A stretch of DNA of 64,000 nt, from positions 1-64,000 of the forward strand of contig NZ_LIXJ01000004.1 of the NCBI RefSeq assembly GCF_001905795.1, written 5' to 3'. This document shows positions 51,661 to 61,723 of this stretch, piece by piece (the first letter of the stretch is position 1; each line of letters starts with the position of its first letter). The notes under the pieces are model-generated. The model searched no databases, was not told the origin of the DNA, and saw only the letters and a program-made list of their open reading frames with translations. The DNA comes from Streptomyces sp. CB01580. GTDB taxonomy: Bacteria > Actinomycetota > Actinomycetes > Streptomycetales > Streptomycetaceae. The position numbers and the translations under genes were made by a program.

Positions 51661-51865
51661 ATCACCCTTTTCCCCCGAGGGCAGCGCACTTGGGGTTCGG
51701 AGGGTGGTCTGTCCTGCCGGAAGTGGACCGACGCGCCGATGAGCATTCTCAGGAATGGCATATCTAGCGTCAGCCGCGTCACATTATCAGGCTTTTCATA
51801 CCGCGTTTCGTTCAGGTTGGGGCTGTCGAGACGCGGTCCATGTGATACCGCATCGAGCCGGGATG

Positions 51866-51911
51866 CGCCGAAGAGGCACGGCCCTCATGAGAGGGTCGCG
51901 CCTCTTCGGCG
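51866..51911 (-). terminator. RNase E/G gene terminator
   Basis: Twelve-base stem CGCCGAAGAGGC / GCCTCTTCGGCG with an inner GGCCCTC / GAGGGTC pairing, about 28 bp after the stop codon. Confidence 0.82.
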
Positions 51912-51938
51912 TCATCCGACGGTCGGCTCGTCCGACGG

Positions 51939-54900
51939 TCAGCTCTCGGTGTCGGCCGACACGGAGGGCTGCGAGGACTGCTCGGCCGCGACGGTCTTCT
52001 TCGCCGTCGCCTTCTTCGCCGTCGTCTTCTTGGCCGTCGTCTTCTTGGCCACCGTCTTCTTCGCGGCGGTCTTCTTGGCCGTGGTGGTCTTCTTGGCAGC
52101 CGTCTTCTTGGTGGCCGCCTTCTTGGCCGTGGCCTTCTTGACCGCCTTGCGGGCCGTCTTCTTGGCCGGAGCCTCGGCCTCCGGAGCCTCGCCGTCCGAG
52201 ATCTCGGCGGCGCTCTCCAGTGCCTCGGCCGGTACGGTCGCGGGCTCCTCCGACACGGCCGGCACGGCCTCGGGCTCCGCCACGACGCTGCCCGTCACCA
52301 CGACGACCTCCGCCGCGTCCGCTCCCGCGGGCGAGCCCGCGGGGGCGGTGACCTTGCGGGTCACGCGACGACGGGCGCGCGGCGGGGCAGGCTCGGCGAC
52401 GGCCTCCACCACAACGACCTCGGGCTGTGCCGCCTCGGCCGCCGATGCCTCGGCATCGGCCGGGGTGAGCACGGTCATGACTTCCTCGACCGGCTCGGCC
52501 GAGGCCGGCGAGCCCGCCGGAGCGGTCGCCTTGCGGGTCGCCCGCCGACGCGTACGGCCCTTCGGGGCCTCGGCCGCCGGAGCCTCCGCCGCCACGGGGG
52601 CCTCGGCGACGGGCTCGGGCTCCGCCACCGGTCCGGGCTCCACGACCACGGCCGGCTCCGGTTCCGGCTCGGCCACCGGAGCGGCGGGAGCCTTCGCGGC
52701 CTTCGGGGCCCCGGCCGGTGCCGTTGCCTTGCGGGTCGTACGGCGTCGGCCACGGCCGCGCGCCGCGGCCGCCTCGGCCTCGGCGGCGCTGCTGTACAGC
52801 TCCTCGTCCGGGGCGAACTCCGGCTCGGGCAGCGCGACCGGAGCGGCCACCTCGGCAGCGACCTCGGCAACGGTCTCGATCTCCGCCGCTGTCCCGGTCC
52901 CGACGGCGGCCTCGGCCGCGGCTTCGGCCGGCGCCTCGGTGACGTGCTCGGGTCCGTGCTCGTGCTCATGGACGGCGCCACCACGACCGCGCTTCTTGGA
53001 GCGCTTGCCGTTGCCGCCGCCGATCGAGGCCGGCTGCGGCATGTGCACGATCACACCGCGCCCGTTGCAGTGGACACAGGCCTCGGAGAACGACTCCAGC
53101 AGCCCCTGCCCCACCCGCTTGCGGGTCATCTGGACCAGGCCGAGCGAGGTCACCTCGGCGACCTGGTGCTTCGTACGGTCGCGTCCCAGGCACTCCAGCA
53201 GGCGCCGCAGCACCAGGTCCCGGTTGGATTCCAGCACCATGTCGATGAAGTCGACGACGACGATGCCGCCGAGGTCGCGCAGCCGCAGCTGGCGCACGAT
53301 CTCCTCGGCCGCCTCCAGGTTGTTCTTGGTGACGGTCTCCTCGAGGTTGCCGCCCTGACCGGTGAACTTGCCGGTGTTGACGTCGACCACGACCATCGCC
53401 TCGGTCTTGTCGATCACCAGCGAGCCGCCGCTCGGCAGATAGACCTTCCGGTCCAGCGCCTTCATCAGCTGCTCGTCGATCCGGTAGGTCGCGAAGATGT
53501 CGACCTCGGAGGTCCACCGCGACAGGCGCTCCGTCAGGTCCGGCGCCACCTGGGAGACATAGCCGTGGATGGTCTCCCACGCGTCGTCACCGCTGACGAT
53601 GACCTTGGAGAAGTCCTCGTTGAAGATGTCGCGGACGACCCGGACGGTCATGTCCGGCTCGCCGTAGAGCAGCGTCGGCGCGCTGGAGCCGCTGGTGCCC
53701 TTGGCCTTCTTCTGGATGTCGTCCCACTGCTGCTGCAGCCGTTCGACGTCGCGGCGCAGCTCGTCCTCGCTCGCGCCCTCCGCGGCGGTACGGACGATGA
53801 CGCCCGCGTCCTCGGGGACGATCTTCTTGAGGATGGTCTTCAGCCGGGCCCGCTCGGTGTCGGGCAGCTTGCGGCTGATACCGGTCATCGAGCCCTCGGG
53901 CACGTAGACCAGGTAGCGGCCGGGCAGCGAGACCTGGCTGGTCAGGCGGGCGCCCTTGTGACCGATCGGGTCCTTGGTCACCTGGACGAGGACGGACTGA
54001 CCGGACTTCAGCGCGGTCTCGATGCGGCGCGGCCCGTGGGCCATGCCGAGCGCCTCGAAGTTCACCTCACCGGCGTACAGGACGGCGTTGCGGCCCTTGC
54101 CGATGTCGACGAAGGCGGCCTCCATGGACGGCAGTACGTTCTGCACCTTGCCCAGGTAGACGTTGCCGACGTAGCTGGTGGCCTGCTCCTTGTTGACGTA
54201 GTGCTCGACGAGCACGTTGTCCTCGAGGACACCGATCTGGGTGCGCTCGCCGTTCTGGCGGACGACCATCACGCGCTCGACGGCCTCGCGGCGGGCCAGG
54301 AACTCGGCCTCGGTGATGATCGGGACGCGGCGGCGGCCCTGCTCACGGCCCTCACGGCGGCGCTGCTTCTTCGCCTCCATACGGGTCGAGCCCTTGATGG
54401 ACTGGACCTCGTCGAAGCCCGTGCCCGGCTCCCGCTCCTCCTTCTTGCGGGGCTCGCGGACCTTGACGACCGTGCGCTCCGGGTCGTCCGCGCCGACCTC
54501 GACGTCGGCGGCGAGGTCCCCGCTGCGACGGCGACGGCGCCGACGGCGGCGGCTGCTGCTCGTGCCGGAGGCGGCCGTCTCGTGCTCCTCCTCCTCAGCC
54601 TCGGTCTCCTGGGCGTGTTCCCGCTCGTCCTCGGCCTGGTCGGCCGCGGCGGCCTCCTCGCCGTGCTGCTCAGGGGTCTCCTCGCCCTCGTGGTTCTCAC
54701 CGCGACGACGACGGCGGCCTCCGCGACGGCGGCGGCGCGTGGGCCGGTCGCCGTACTCGTCCGTCTCCTCGCCCTCGACCTCGGCCTCGGCCTCGTGCTC
54801 GGCTTCGCCCGCGTCCTGCGGCTCGGGCTCGTGCTCTTCCTCGACGGGCTCCTCCGCCGCAGGGGCGGTCTGCTCGGGCTCGACGGCCTCACCGCGACGG

Positions 54901-56225
54901 CGGCGACGGCGGCGCGAACCGGCCGACGGCGCGGCCTCGGCGGCGGGCTGCTCCTCGACCGTCCCGGCCTCCTCCTCGGCCTCGATCTCCGCGTGGCGCG
55001 AAGCGGCAGCGGCGGCGGCCGCACTCTCCGGGGTCTGGAACATGGGCTCGGTGAAGACCGGGGCCTGGAACACGGCCACGGCGGGACGCGTCGCGCGACG
55101 GCTCTTGCGCACGGGCTCCTCGTCCTTGCCCGTGAACTCGGGCCGGCCGGCGGAAGCAGTGACGCGGCGGCGACGGCGGCCGTGCGGCGCGGCGTCCTCG
55201 GCCTCAGCAGCCGGTGCCTCGGCCGTGGGCTCGGTCCGGGCGGCGGTCTTGGCCGCCGTGGCCGCGGCCACGGGCTCGGACAGGCTCTCCGCGGTGTCGG
55301 CGGCGGCCCCGGTGGCCTTCGGCGCGCCCGCCGGGGCGGTCGCCTTGCGGACGGCACGACGGCGGGTGCGCGCGGGCGGCGCGGCCTCGGCCTGCGGCTC
55401 GGTCTCCGCTTCCTCTTCCGCCTCCGGAGCGTTGTCGGCCGAGGACGTGTCGGTGACCGCGACGGGCTCCTCCACGGATCCGGGCTCCGCGACGGCCTCG
55501 GCGGTCTGCGGGGAACCGGCCGGAGCCGACGCCCTGCGGCGAGTACGTCCACGCGGCGCGGCGGCGGGCGCGGGCTCGGCCACCGCCACGGCGGCCGCCT
55601 CCTCGACGCTCTCGCCGTTCTCCACGGCCTCGACGATCTCGACGGGCTCGACCGCCTTCGGCGAACCCGCCGGAGACGTCGCCTTACGAACAGCACGACG
55701 ACGCGGACGGGCCGGAGCCGCCTCCACAACCTCCGGCGCGGCCTCGGCCACCTCCTCGACCTGCGCCTCAACGATCTCGACAGGCTCGACCGCCTTCGGC
55801 GAACCCGCCGGAGACGTCGCCTTACGAACAGCACGACGACGCGGACGGGCCGGAGCCGCCTCCACAACCTCCGGCGCGGCCTCGGCCACCTCCTCGACCT
55901 GCGCCTCAACGATCTCGACAGGCTCGACCGCCTTCGGCGAACCCGCCGGAGACGTCGCCTTACGAACAGCACGACGACGCGGACGCGCGGGCGCGGCCTC
56001 CGGCTCCGGGGTGCTGTCGGTCTCGGCGGTGGCGATGTCGGTCACCATGACGTCGACGGCCGTTATGGCCGGGGCGTCGACATCCTGCGTCTCCGTCACC
56101 GGCGGACCGGCCGGGCGGGACGCGGCGCGGCGCCTGCGGCGCGGTGGCAGCTTGTCGCCGGGTGCGTTGTTCTCTTCGATGTTCTCGATGTTCCCGGTCG
56201 TGCCGGGTTCGTTGGCCTGGGGCAT
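51939..56225 (-). CDS. rne: RNase E/G family endoribonuclease with repeat-rich arms
   Basis: 1428 residues. The catalytic part (about 640-1060) cleaves single-stranded RNA in mRNA decay and rRNA/tRNA processing. It contains the S1-like entry (YLGKVQNVLPSMEAAFVDIG), the Mg-binding DVNTGKF (about 948) and DFIDM, and the Zn-link CVHCNGRG (about 1047). Both flanks are long, disordered and acidic/Ala-rich, punctuated by basic modules of the form RRRAVRKATAPAGSP, at least eight copies. Residues about 1355-1420 are a Lys/Ala/Thr tail (AKKTTAKKATAKK) like histone H1. Two perfect 46-residue repeats lie near residues 75-170. ATG 56225 has GGGAGAAA 8 bases upstream. The arms probably bind RNA or partners. 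Confidence 0.93.
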   Translation of the reverse strand: MPQANEPGTTGNIENIEENNAPGDKLPPRRRRRAASRPAGPPVTETQDVDAPAITAVDVMVTDIATAETDSTPEPEAAPARPRRRAVRKATSPAGSPKAVEPVEIVEAQVEEVAEAAPEVVEAAPARPRRRAVRKATSPAGSPKAVEPVEIVEAQVEEVAEAAPEVVEAAPARPRRRAVRKATSPAGSPKAVEPVEIVEAVENGESVEEAAAVAVAEPAPAAAPRGRTRRRASAPAGSPQTAEAVAEPGSVEEPVAVTDTSSADNAPEAEEEAETEPQAEAAPPARTRRRAVRKATAPAGAPKATGAAADTAESLSEPVAAATAAKTAARTEPTAEAPAAEAEDAAPHGRRRRRVTASAGRPEFTGKDEEPVRKSRRATRPAVAVFQAPVFTEPMFQTPESAAAAAAASRHAEIEAEEEAGTVEEQPAAEAAPSAGSRRRRRRRGEAVEPEQTAPAAEEPVEEEHEPEPQDAGEAEHEAEAEVEGEETDEYGDRPTRRRRRGGRRRRRGENHEGEETPEQHGEEAAAADQAEDEREHAQETEAEEEEHETAASGTSSSRRRRRRRRRSGDLAADVEVGADDPERTVVKVREPRKKEEREPGTGFDEVQSIKGSTRMEAKKQRRREGREQGRRRVPIITEAEFLARREAVERVMVVRQNGERTQIGVLEDNVLVEHYVNKEQATSYVGNVYLGKVQNVLPSMEAAFVDIGKGRNAVLYAGEVNFEALGMAHGPRRIETALKSGQSVLVQVTKDPIGHKGARLTSQVSLPGRYLVYVPEGSMTGISRKLPDTERARLKTILKKIVPEDAGVIVRTAAEGASEDELRRDVERLQQQWDDIQKKAKGTSGSSAPTLLYGEPDMTVRVVRDIFNEDFSKVIVSGDDAWETIHGYVSQVAPDLTERLSRWTSEVDIFATYRIDEQLMKALDRKVYLPSGGSLVIDKTEAMVVVDVNTGKFTGQGGNLEETVTKNNLEAAEEIVRQLRLRDLGGIVVVDFIDMVLESNRDLVLRRLLECLGRDRTKHQVAEVTSLGLVQMTRKRVGQGLLESFSEACVHCNGRGVIVHMPQPASIGGGNGKRSKKRGRGGAVHEHEHGPEHVTEAPAEAAAEAAVGTGTAAEIETVAEVAAEVAAPVALPEPEFAPDEELYSSAAEAEAAAARGRGRRRTTRKATAPAGAPKAAKAPAAPVAEPEPEPAVVVEPGPVAEPEPVAEAPVAAEAPAAEAPKGRTRRRATRKATAPAGSPASAEPVEEVMTVLTPADAEASAAEAAQPEVVVVEAVAEPAPPRARRRVTRKVTAPAGSPAGADAAEVVVVTGSVVAEPEAVPAVSEEPATVPAEALESAAEISDGEAPEAEAPAKKTARKAVKKATAKKAATKKTAAKKTTTAKKTAAKKTVAKKTTAKKTTAKKATAKKTVAAEQSSQPSVSADTES
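55663..55990 (-). repeat. 138-bp in-frame tandem repeat in the RNase E/G gene
   Basis: Units at 55663-55800 and 55801-55938 are nearly identical at DNA level, followed by a partial copy to about 55990; a similar sequence also flanks the low side. Each unit encodes 46 residues (ARPRRRAVRKATSPAGSPKA and an acidic EIVEAQVEEVAEAAPEVV part). The identity, including synonymous positions, points to recent expansion. Confidence 0.92.
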
Positions 56226-56457
56226 GCGGGCGTTTCTCCCGTCAGGCTCCCGGGCGCCGCGTCTGGTTCCGGTCCGTCGCGGTTCGCGTGATGTGCGCGA
56301 TACCGCCGTCCGGGGCGCGGGCGCCGCACGGGAGCTCGGTGTCTGGCTCGCCGGTTCCGTACGCGAGGTGCGCACGGCCTGGCGAAAGTCTTATTGGTCA
56401 TCGCGCGGTCCGACCCAGGTGGCTCCCGAGTCTCAGGGCTGCGCTGCAACGACCGCC

Positions 56458-57282
56458 TTACGCGGAACCTGCACCTTCCGGCGCCGTCGCGACAGCGGTC
56501 CCGACGGCCGTGGGTGGGGCGGCCGGGGCTGCCTCGCGGTCGGGCGCGAGCGGGTCGGTCACCGTGCCGGACTCCTCGTCGAAGAGCCCCTGCGCCAGCC
56601 TGGTCACCGCTACCGGGACCGGCGGCGCCAGGTCGGCCACAACGCGGAGACCGGACAGGACGTCGTCAGGTCGGACGGCAGGTGTCACGTGCCGAACAAC
56701 CAGCCGCAGTATCGCACAGGGCCTGCCCTCGAACCCATCAGGCAGGGAATCGAGGACCCGCAGGTCGACCACGGCGGCGCGGGCGTCGAAGGTCCGCACG
56801 CCGTTCTTCGCCCGGCGCTGCACCTCGACGATCTCCGCCCCGTTGAAGGCGCCCACGGCCGCGGTCGCCTCCTCGGCGGGAACCCCGTCGAGACGAAGCT
56901 CCCACACGGAGGCGGCCAGCCGCTCGGCGAGACCCGACGTACGGGCCTCCACGGCGTCGACGACGTCGAGGCCGTCCGGCAGCGAAGCGTCGAGCAGTTC
57001 ACGCAGAACGGCCGGGTCCCGCGCCTCGGTGAGGGCGATCTCCAGGAACTCGGCCTCGCTGCCCGTGCCGGTGGGGGCGGCATTGGCGTACGACACCTTC
57101 GGGTGCGGGGTGAACCCTGCCGAGTAGGCCATGGGCACCCCGGAACGGCGCAGTGCCCGCTCGAAGGCGCGCTGGAAGTCGCGGTGACTGGTGAACCGGA
57201 GGCGGCCGCGCTTGGTGTAGCGCAGTCGGATGCGCTGCACCGCCGGTGCGGGCGGCGGGCCTTCGGGCTGTCGCTTGCCCAG
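56458..57282 (-). CDS. TIGR03936-family (DUF2344) radical-SAM-associated protein
   Basis: About 274 residues. The conserved start QRIRLRYTKRGRLRFTSHRDFQRAFERALRR and MAYSAGFTPHPKVSYANAAPTGTGSEAEFLEI are the family signature; the C-terminus is Ala/Pro-rich. It is found next to, or fused with, the TIGR03960 radical SAM protein, here at 57870; the joint function is unknown. No ATG or GTG has a ribosome site. CTG 57282 (LGKRQPEGPPPAPAVQR) has GAGGAG nearby and gives the N-terminus I expect for the family, whereas GTG 57240 is the first standard start. Confidence is high for identity, moderate for the start. Confidence 0.87.
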   Translation of the reverse strand: MGKRQPEGPPPAPAVQRIRLRYTKRGRLRFTSHRDFQRAFERALRRSGVPMAYSAGFTPHPKVSYANAAPTGTGSEAEFLEIALTEARDPAVLRELLDASLPDGLDVVDAVEARTSGLAERLAASVWELRLDGVPAEEATAAVGAFNGAEIVEVQRRAKNGVRTFDARAAVVDLRVLDSLPDGFEGRPCAILRLVVRHVTPAVRPDDVLSGLRVVADLAPPVPVAVTRLAQGLFDEESGTVTDPLAPDREAAPAAPPTAVGTAVATAPEGAGSA

Positions 57283-57732
57283 TGGTTCTTCTCCTCAGTG
57301 CGGGGCGGACGCGGTGGCATACCGCCCACGAAATGCGGGGTGGCCCGGGGTGTCCGTCCGGCTCACGCCCGCTCGGTGGTCTGTCCTCCGAGCGGGGAGA
57401 TCTCTGGTGCGGGCGCCGCGCTGGGCACAGTCGTTGCAATACCCAGAGTACGCGCAAGGGCGCTCCCGGGTTCCCAGGGCTCGGGCGCCCCCGCTCCGCC
57501 ACCTGCCGTCGGCAGGCGTCACGGAGCCCCCAAAACCCCTCTCCCCGCACCGCGCGCCCCACCGCTCCCGGCCCTTCGCCGGGCACCCGTACGACCGGAA
57601 CCCCGACCCGGACCGGGCCGGGGCCCGGTGCGGGGTGCGGATCCGGGCCGGGACCCGAGGACCGGGCGTGGTCCCGGGTCACGGCCGCGCCCCGACCTCG
57701 TGTCATGTACGGGCTACGCTGTCGGCCCGGGC
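57283..57732. other. intergenic region around the tRNA-Trp-like gene
   Basis: About 450 bp. A CCCGCTCGG / CCGAGCGGGG hairpin at 57368-57397 could end or modulate the radical-SAM transcript. A TACGCT -10-like box (57715-57720) lies 12 bp before the tRNA. Repeated GACCGGGCCGGGGCCCGG words occur near 57610-57650. No ORF. Confidence 0.5.
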
Positions 57733-57807
57733 GGGGCCGTAGCGCAGAGGTCGTCGCGCGCGGTCTCCAAAACCGCGAGGACGCCGGTTCGAATCCGGCC
57801 GGTCCCG
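57733..57807 (+). tRNA. atypical tRNA-Trp (anticodon CCA)
   Basis: About 75 nt. Acceptor GGGGCCG pairs with CGGTCCC (one G-U), the anticodon stem-loop is GCGGT-CTCCAAA-ACCGC (CCA), and the T arm is GCCGG-TTCGAAT-CCGGC. The discriminator is G and CCA is not encoded. The D arm is odd: GCGC/GCGC leaves no base at position 26, and the variable loop is about one base long. It may be an extra, non-standard tRNA-Trp or a decaying copy. Confidence 0.75.
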
Positions 57808-57869
57808 TCCGCGCCGTCCTCCGGTCGCCCGTCCGACAGCCTCGGTCGAACGGCGTCGCGCTGCTGCCG

Positions 57870-59795
<1,926 letters not shown>

Positions 59796-59937
59796 CGCGA
59801 ACTTTCGAGAGCCGGCAAGGGTGACCATCCAGCGTACCCCGGCGCCCGGTCTCCCAGCGCCCTGCGCCGGGCCCCTCGCGGGCCCGCTCCGCCCGCCTCT
59901 CCCCCCGTCCGCTCCGGCTCGCCCCGCCCCGCCCCGC

Positions 59938-61629
59938 TCAGCCTCCCAGGGCCCTGCGCACCTTCGGTCGCGCGGCCCGCTCCCACACCGCCGGAAGCTG
60001 CCGCTCCTCCTCGGCGGCCGTCGCCTCCTCCCGCCCGTGGAGCAGCCCCCAGGTGAACCCCTGCTCACCCGCCGCATGCGCCTGGACGGCCAGATTCCGC
60101 AGGGCGTCACGGGCCACCACGCTGTCCTGATGGTCCCCGAGAAGGGTCTGCACGGCCTTCACCCGCGAGGCGAACCGCCGGGCCGGCCTGCCCAGCGCCG
60201 GACCGGCCGCCTCCGCCGCGTAACGGGCGCGCTTGGCTGCCTTGCGGGCGTCGTGCAGAGCGAGGTTCCGGTCGTGGCCGGGCGGGAGTTCCAGGGCGTG
60301 GCCGACGCGGGCCGCGAGGCGCCCGTACTCCTTGAGCACGGCGCGGGGCAGCGCGCGCCCGGGGGCGTGGGACGCGGCGGACCGCAGCGGCGGGTCGGCG
60401 AGCAGGGCATCGAGGCGGTTCAGCAGGGTCAGGTACCGATCGCCGTCGAGCACCGCGACGGTACGGCTCCGGGAACCGCCCCGGCCGGCCCCCGACCAGA
60501 TCTGCAGCCGGGCGCGGACGGGGCCGAGGACCAGGGTGCGGGGCAGGGTGTCCAGGGCCGCGCGCAGCCGGGCGTCGAGGACCTCCTGGTCGCGGTCGAT
60601 CCCGAGCTCGGCGGCCAGCCATTTCAGCTCGTCGCCGATCGGGTCGGTGACGCCCCGGTCGAGGATCCTGCGGTACGTCCGCAGCGCGCTGCGGAACCTG
60701 CGGGTGGCGACCCGCATCCGGTGCACGGAGTCGGGGAGATCGCGGCGCACGGCCGGGTCGAGGGCGACGATTTCCTCGGTCTGGGCGCGGAGGTACGCGA
60801 GGACGTGATCGCCGGCGGTGACGGGTCCGGCGTCCTGCCGGGTGCCCGGAGCGGTCCTTTCACGCGCCTCGTCCTTCCGGACGCCCGGAACGGTCTCAAC
60901 GGCTTCTTGGCGTGCGGTGTCCTCCCGGGAGGACGGCGGGGTCCCCCGGCGTGCGGCCCGCGCGTCCTCGGTCCCCCGCCCGTCTCCCGTCCCCCGCCCG
61001 GCTCCCGGGTCCGTCTCGGCGAGTGCACGCGCCGCCTTGGACGGGGCCGCGGACGGGCGGACGCCCGCCTTGCGCAGCCGCTTCTCGACGGCGTCGAGGA
61101 GGGTGGGGTCGGTGCCGTCGGCCAGTTCGACCTCGATCTCGGTCCAGACGGCCGTGCCGCCACGGCCTGGCTGCCGTCCGGCCTCGCCGCCGATCAGCCG
61201 TTCGGCGCGCACGGTGTCGACGGAGACCTCGGCGAGCGACGACCCGTCGGCGCCGGTCAGGCGGTGGACGTCGCGGGCGGTGCGCAGCCGGACGACGGGG
61301 ACGAGCGCGCCGTCGCGCACCCGGGAGCGGACCAGTCCGGCCAGGGAGCGCGGCAGGGTGTCGGAGAGCGGTTCGCGCAGCTCGTCGCGGATGCCGGAGG
61401 CGACCGGGAACTTGAGGTGCCACCCGGCGTCGTCGCCTCCGGTGCGGCGGCGCAGGGTGATGGAAGCGGCCGCGAGCCGGAGGTCCTCGGTGTCGTAGTA
61501 GACGGCGTCCAGTTCACCGACGCCCTGGTGGACGACGGACGAGACTCCGGTCACCCGGCTCAGATCGGGGAGCCGGGTCTCCGCGGTGGCTTCGTATTTG
61601 CGCTCGATCTCACGCTTCGAGTCCGCCAT
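59938..61629 (-). CDS. CYTH and CHAD domain protein
   Basis: 563 residues. The CYTH domain (about 5-200) begins REIERKYEAT with the ExExK triphosphate-binding motif and has TLRRRTGGDDAGWHLKFP. A disordered linker (about 205-265) leads to a CHAD domain (about 270-555) with SVHRMRVATRRFRSALRTYR, HDARKAAKRARYAAEAAG and the regular His/Lys/Arg pattern for polyphosphate binding. Likely binds or hydrolyses inorganic triphosphate/polyphosphate. A TAGATT -10-like box 7 bases before ATG 61629 fits a leaderless transcript and coincides with a relic of a MITE-like end. Confidence 0.93.
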   Translation of the reverse strand: MADSKREIERKYEATAETRLPDLSRVTGVSSVVHQGVGELDAVYYDTEDLRLAAASITLRRRTGGDDAGWHLKFPVASGIRDELREPLSDTLPRSLAGLVRSRVRDGALVPVVRLRTARDVHRLTGADGSSLAEVSVDTVRAERLIGGEAGRQPGRGGTAVWTEIEVELADGTDPTLLDAVEKRLRKAGVRPSAAPSKAARALAETDPGAGRGTGDGRGTEDARAARRGTPPSSREDTARQEAVETVPGVRKDEARERTAPGTRQDAGPVTAGDHVLAYLRAQTEEIVALDPAVRRDLPDSVHRMRVATRRFRSALRTYRRILDRGVTDPIGDELKWLAAELGIDRDQEVLDARLRAALDTLPRTLVLGPVRARLQIWSGAGRGGSRSRTVAVLDGDRYLTLLNRLDALLADPPLRSAASHAPGRALPRAVLKEYGRLAARVGHALELPPGHDRNLALHDARKAAKRARYAAEAAGPALGRPARRFASRVKAVQTLLGDHQDSVVARDALRNLAVQAHAAGEQGFTWGLLHGREEATAAEEERQLPAVWERAARPKVRRALGG

Positions 61630-61638
61630 AGACCGAAT

Positions 61639-61682
61639 CTAGCGCTCCGGCCGGGAAGGTTCACCGGCTCGGAGCCTGCCGG
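61639..61682. mobile_element. relic of a MITE-like terminus (element D)
   Basis: CTAGCGCTCCGGCCGGGAAGG and TTCACCGGCTCGGAGCCTGCC align with the left end of element B (CTAGTGCTGCGACCGGAAAGG, TTCACCGGCTCGCGACGCCC), including the outer CTAG. No matching right end is found. Confidence 0.5.
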
Positions 61683-61723
61683 GTGGTCTCCGACCGGGCG
61701 ATCGAGGGCCGCCCGACAGGCTC
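61672..61723 (-). terminator. terminator after rodA
   Basis: Stem GAGCCTGCCGGG / CCCGACAGGCTC (one mismatch) immediately at the rodA stop. Confidence 0.75.

Larger units (their letters stand above)
51540..51938. other. intergenic region upstream of the sugar operon
   Basis: About 400 bp between the RNase E/G stop and the aminotransferase operon. It is locally AT-rich around 51640-51665, where the palindrome CAATATATTG (51644-51653) is flanked by TTGA and TCAA, a candidate operator or promoter. It also contains the RNase terminator at 51866-51911. No ORF is called. Confidence 0.55.

Noticed and set aside
52944..56291. Plus-strand frame of 1115 codons
   Set aside because: Antisense to the RNase E/G gene. 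Its apparent repeats are the complement of the RNase repeats, and composition is Leu/Gly/Arg/Asp-skewed as expected of an antisense shadow.
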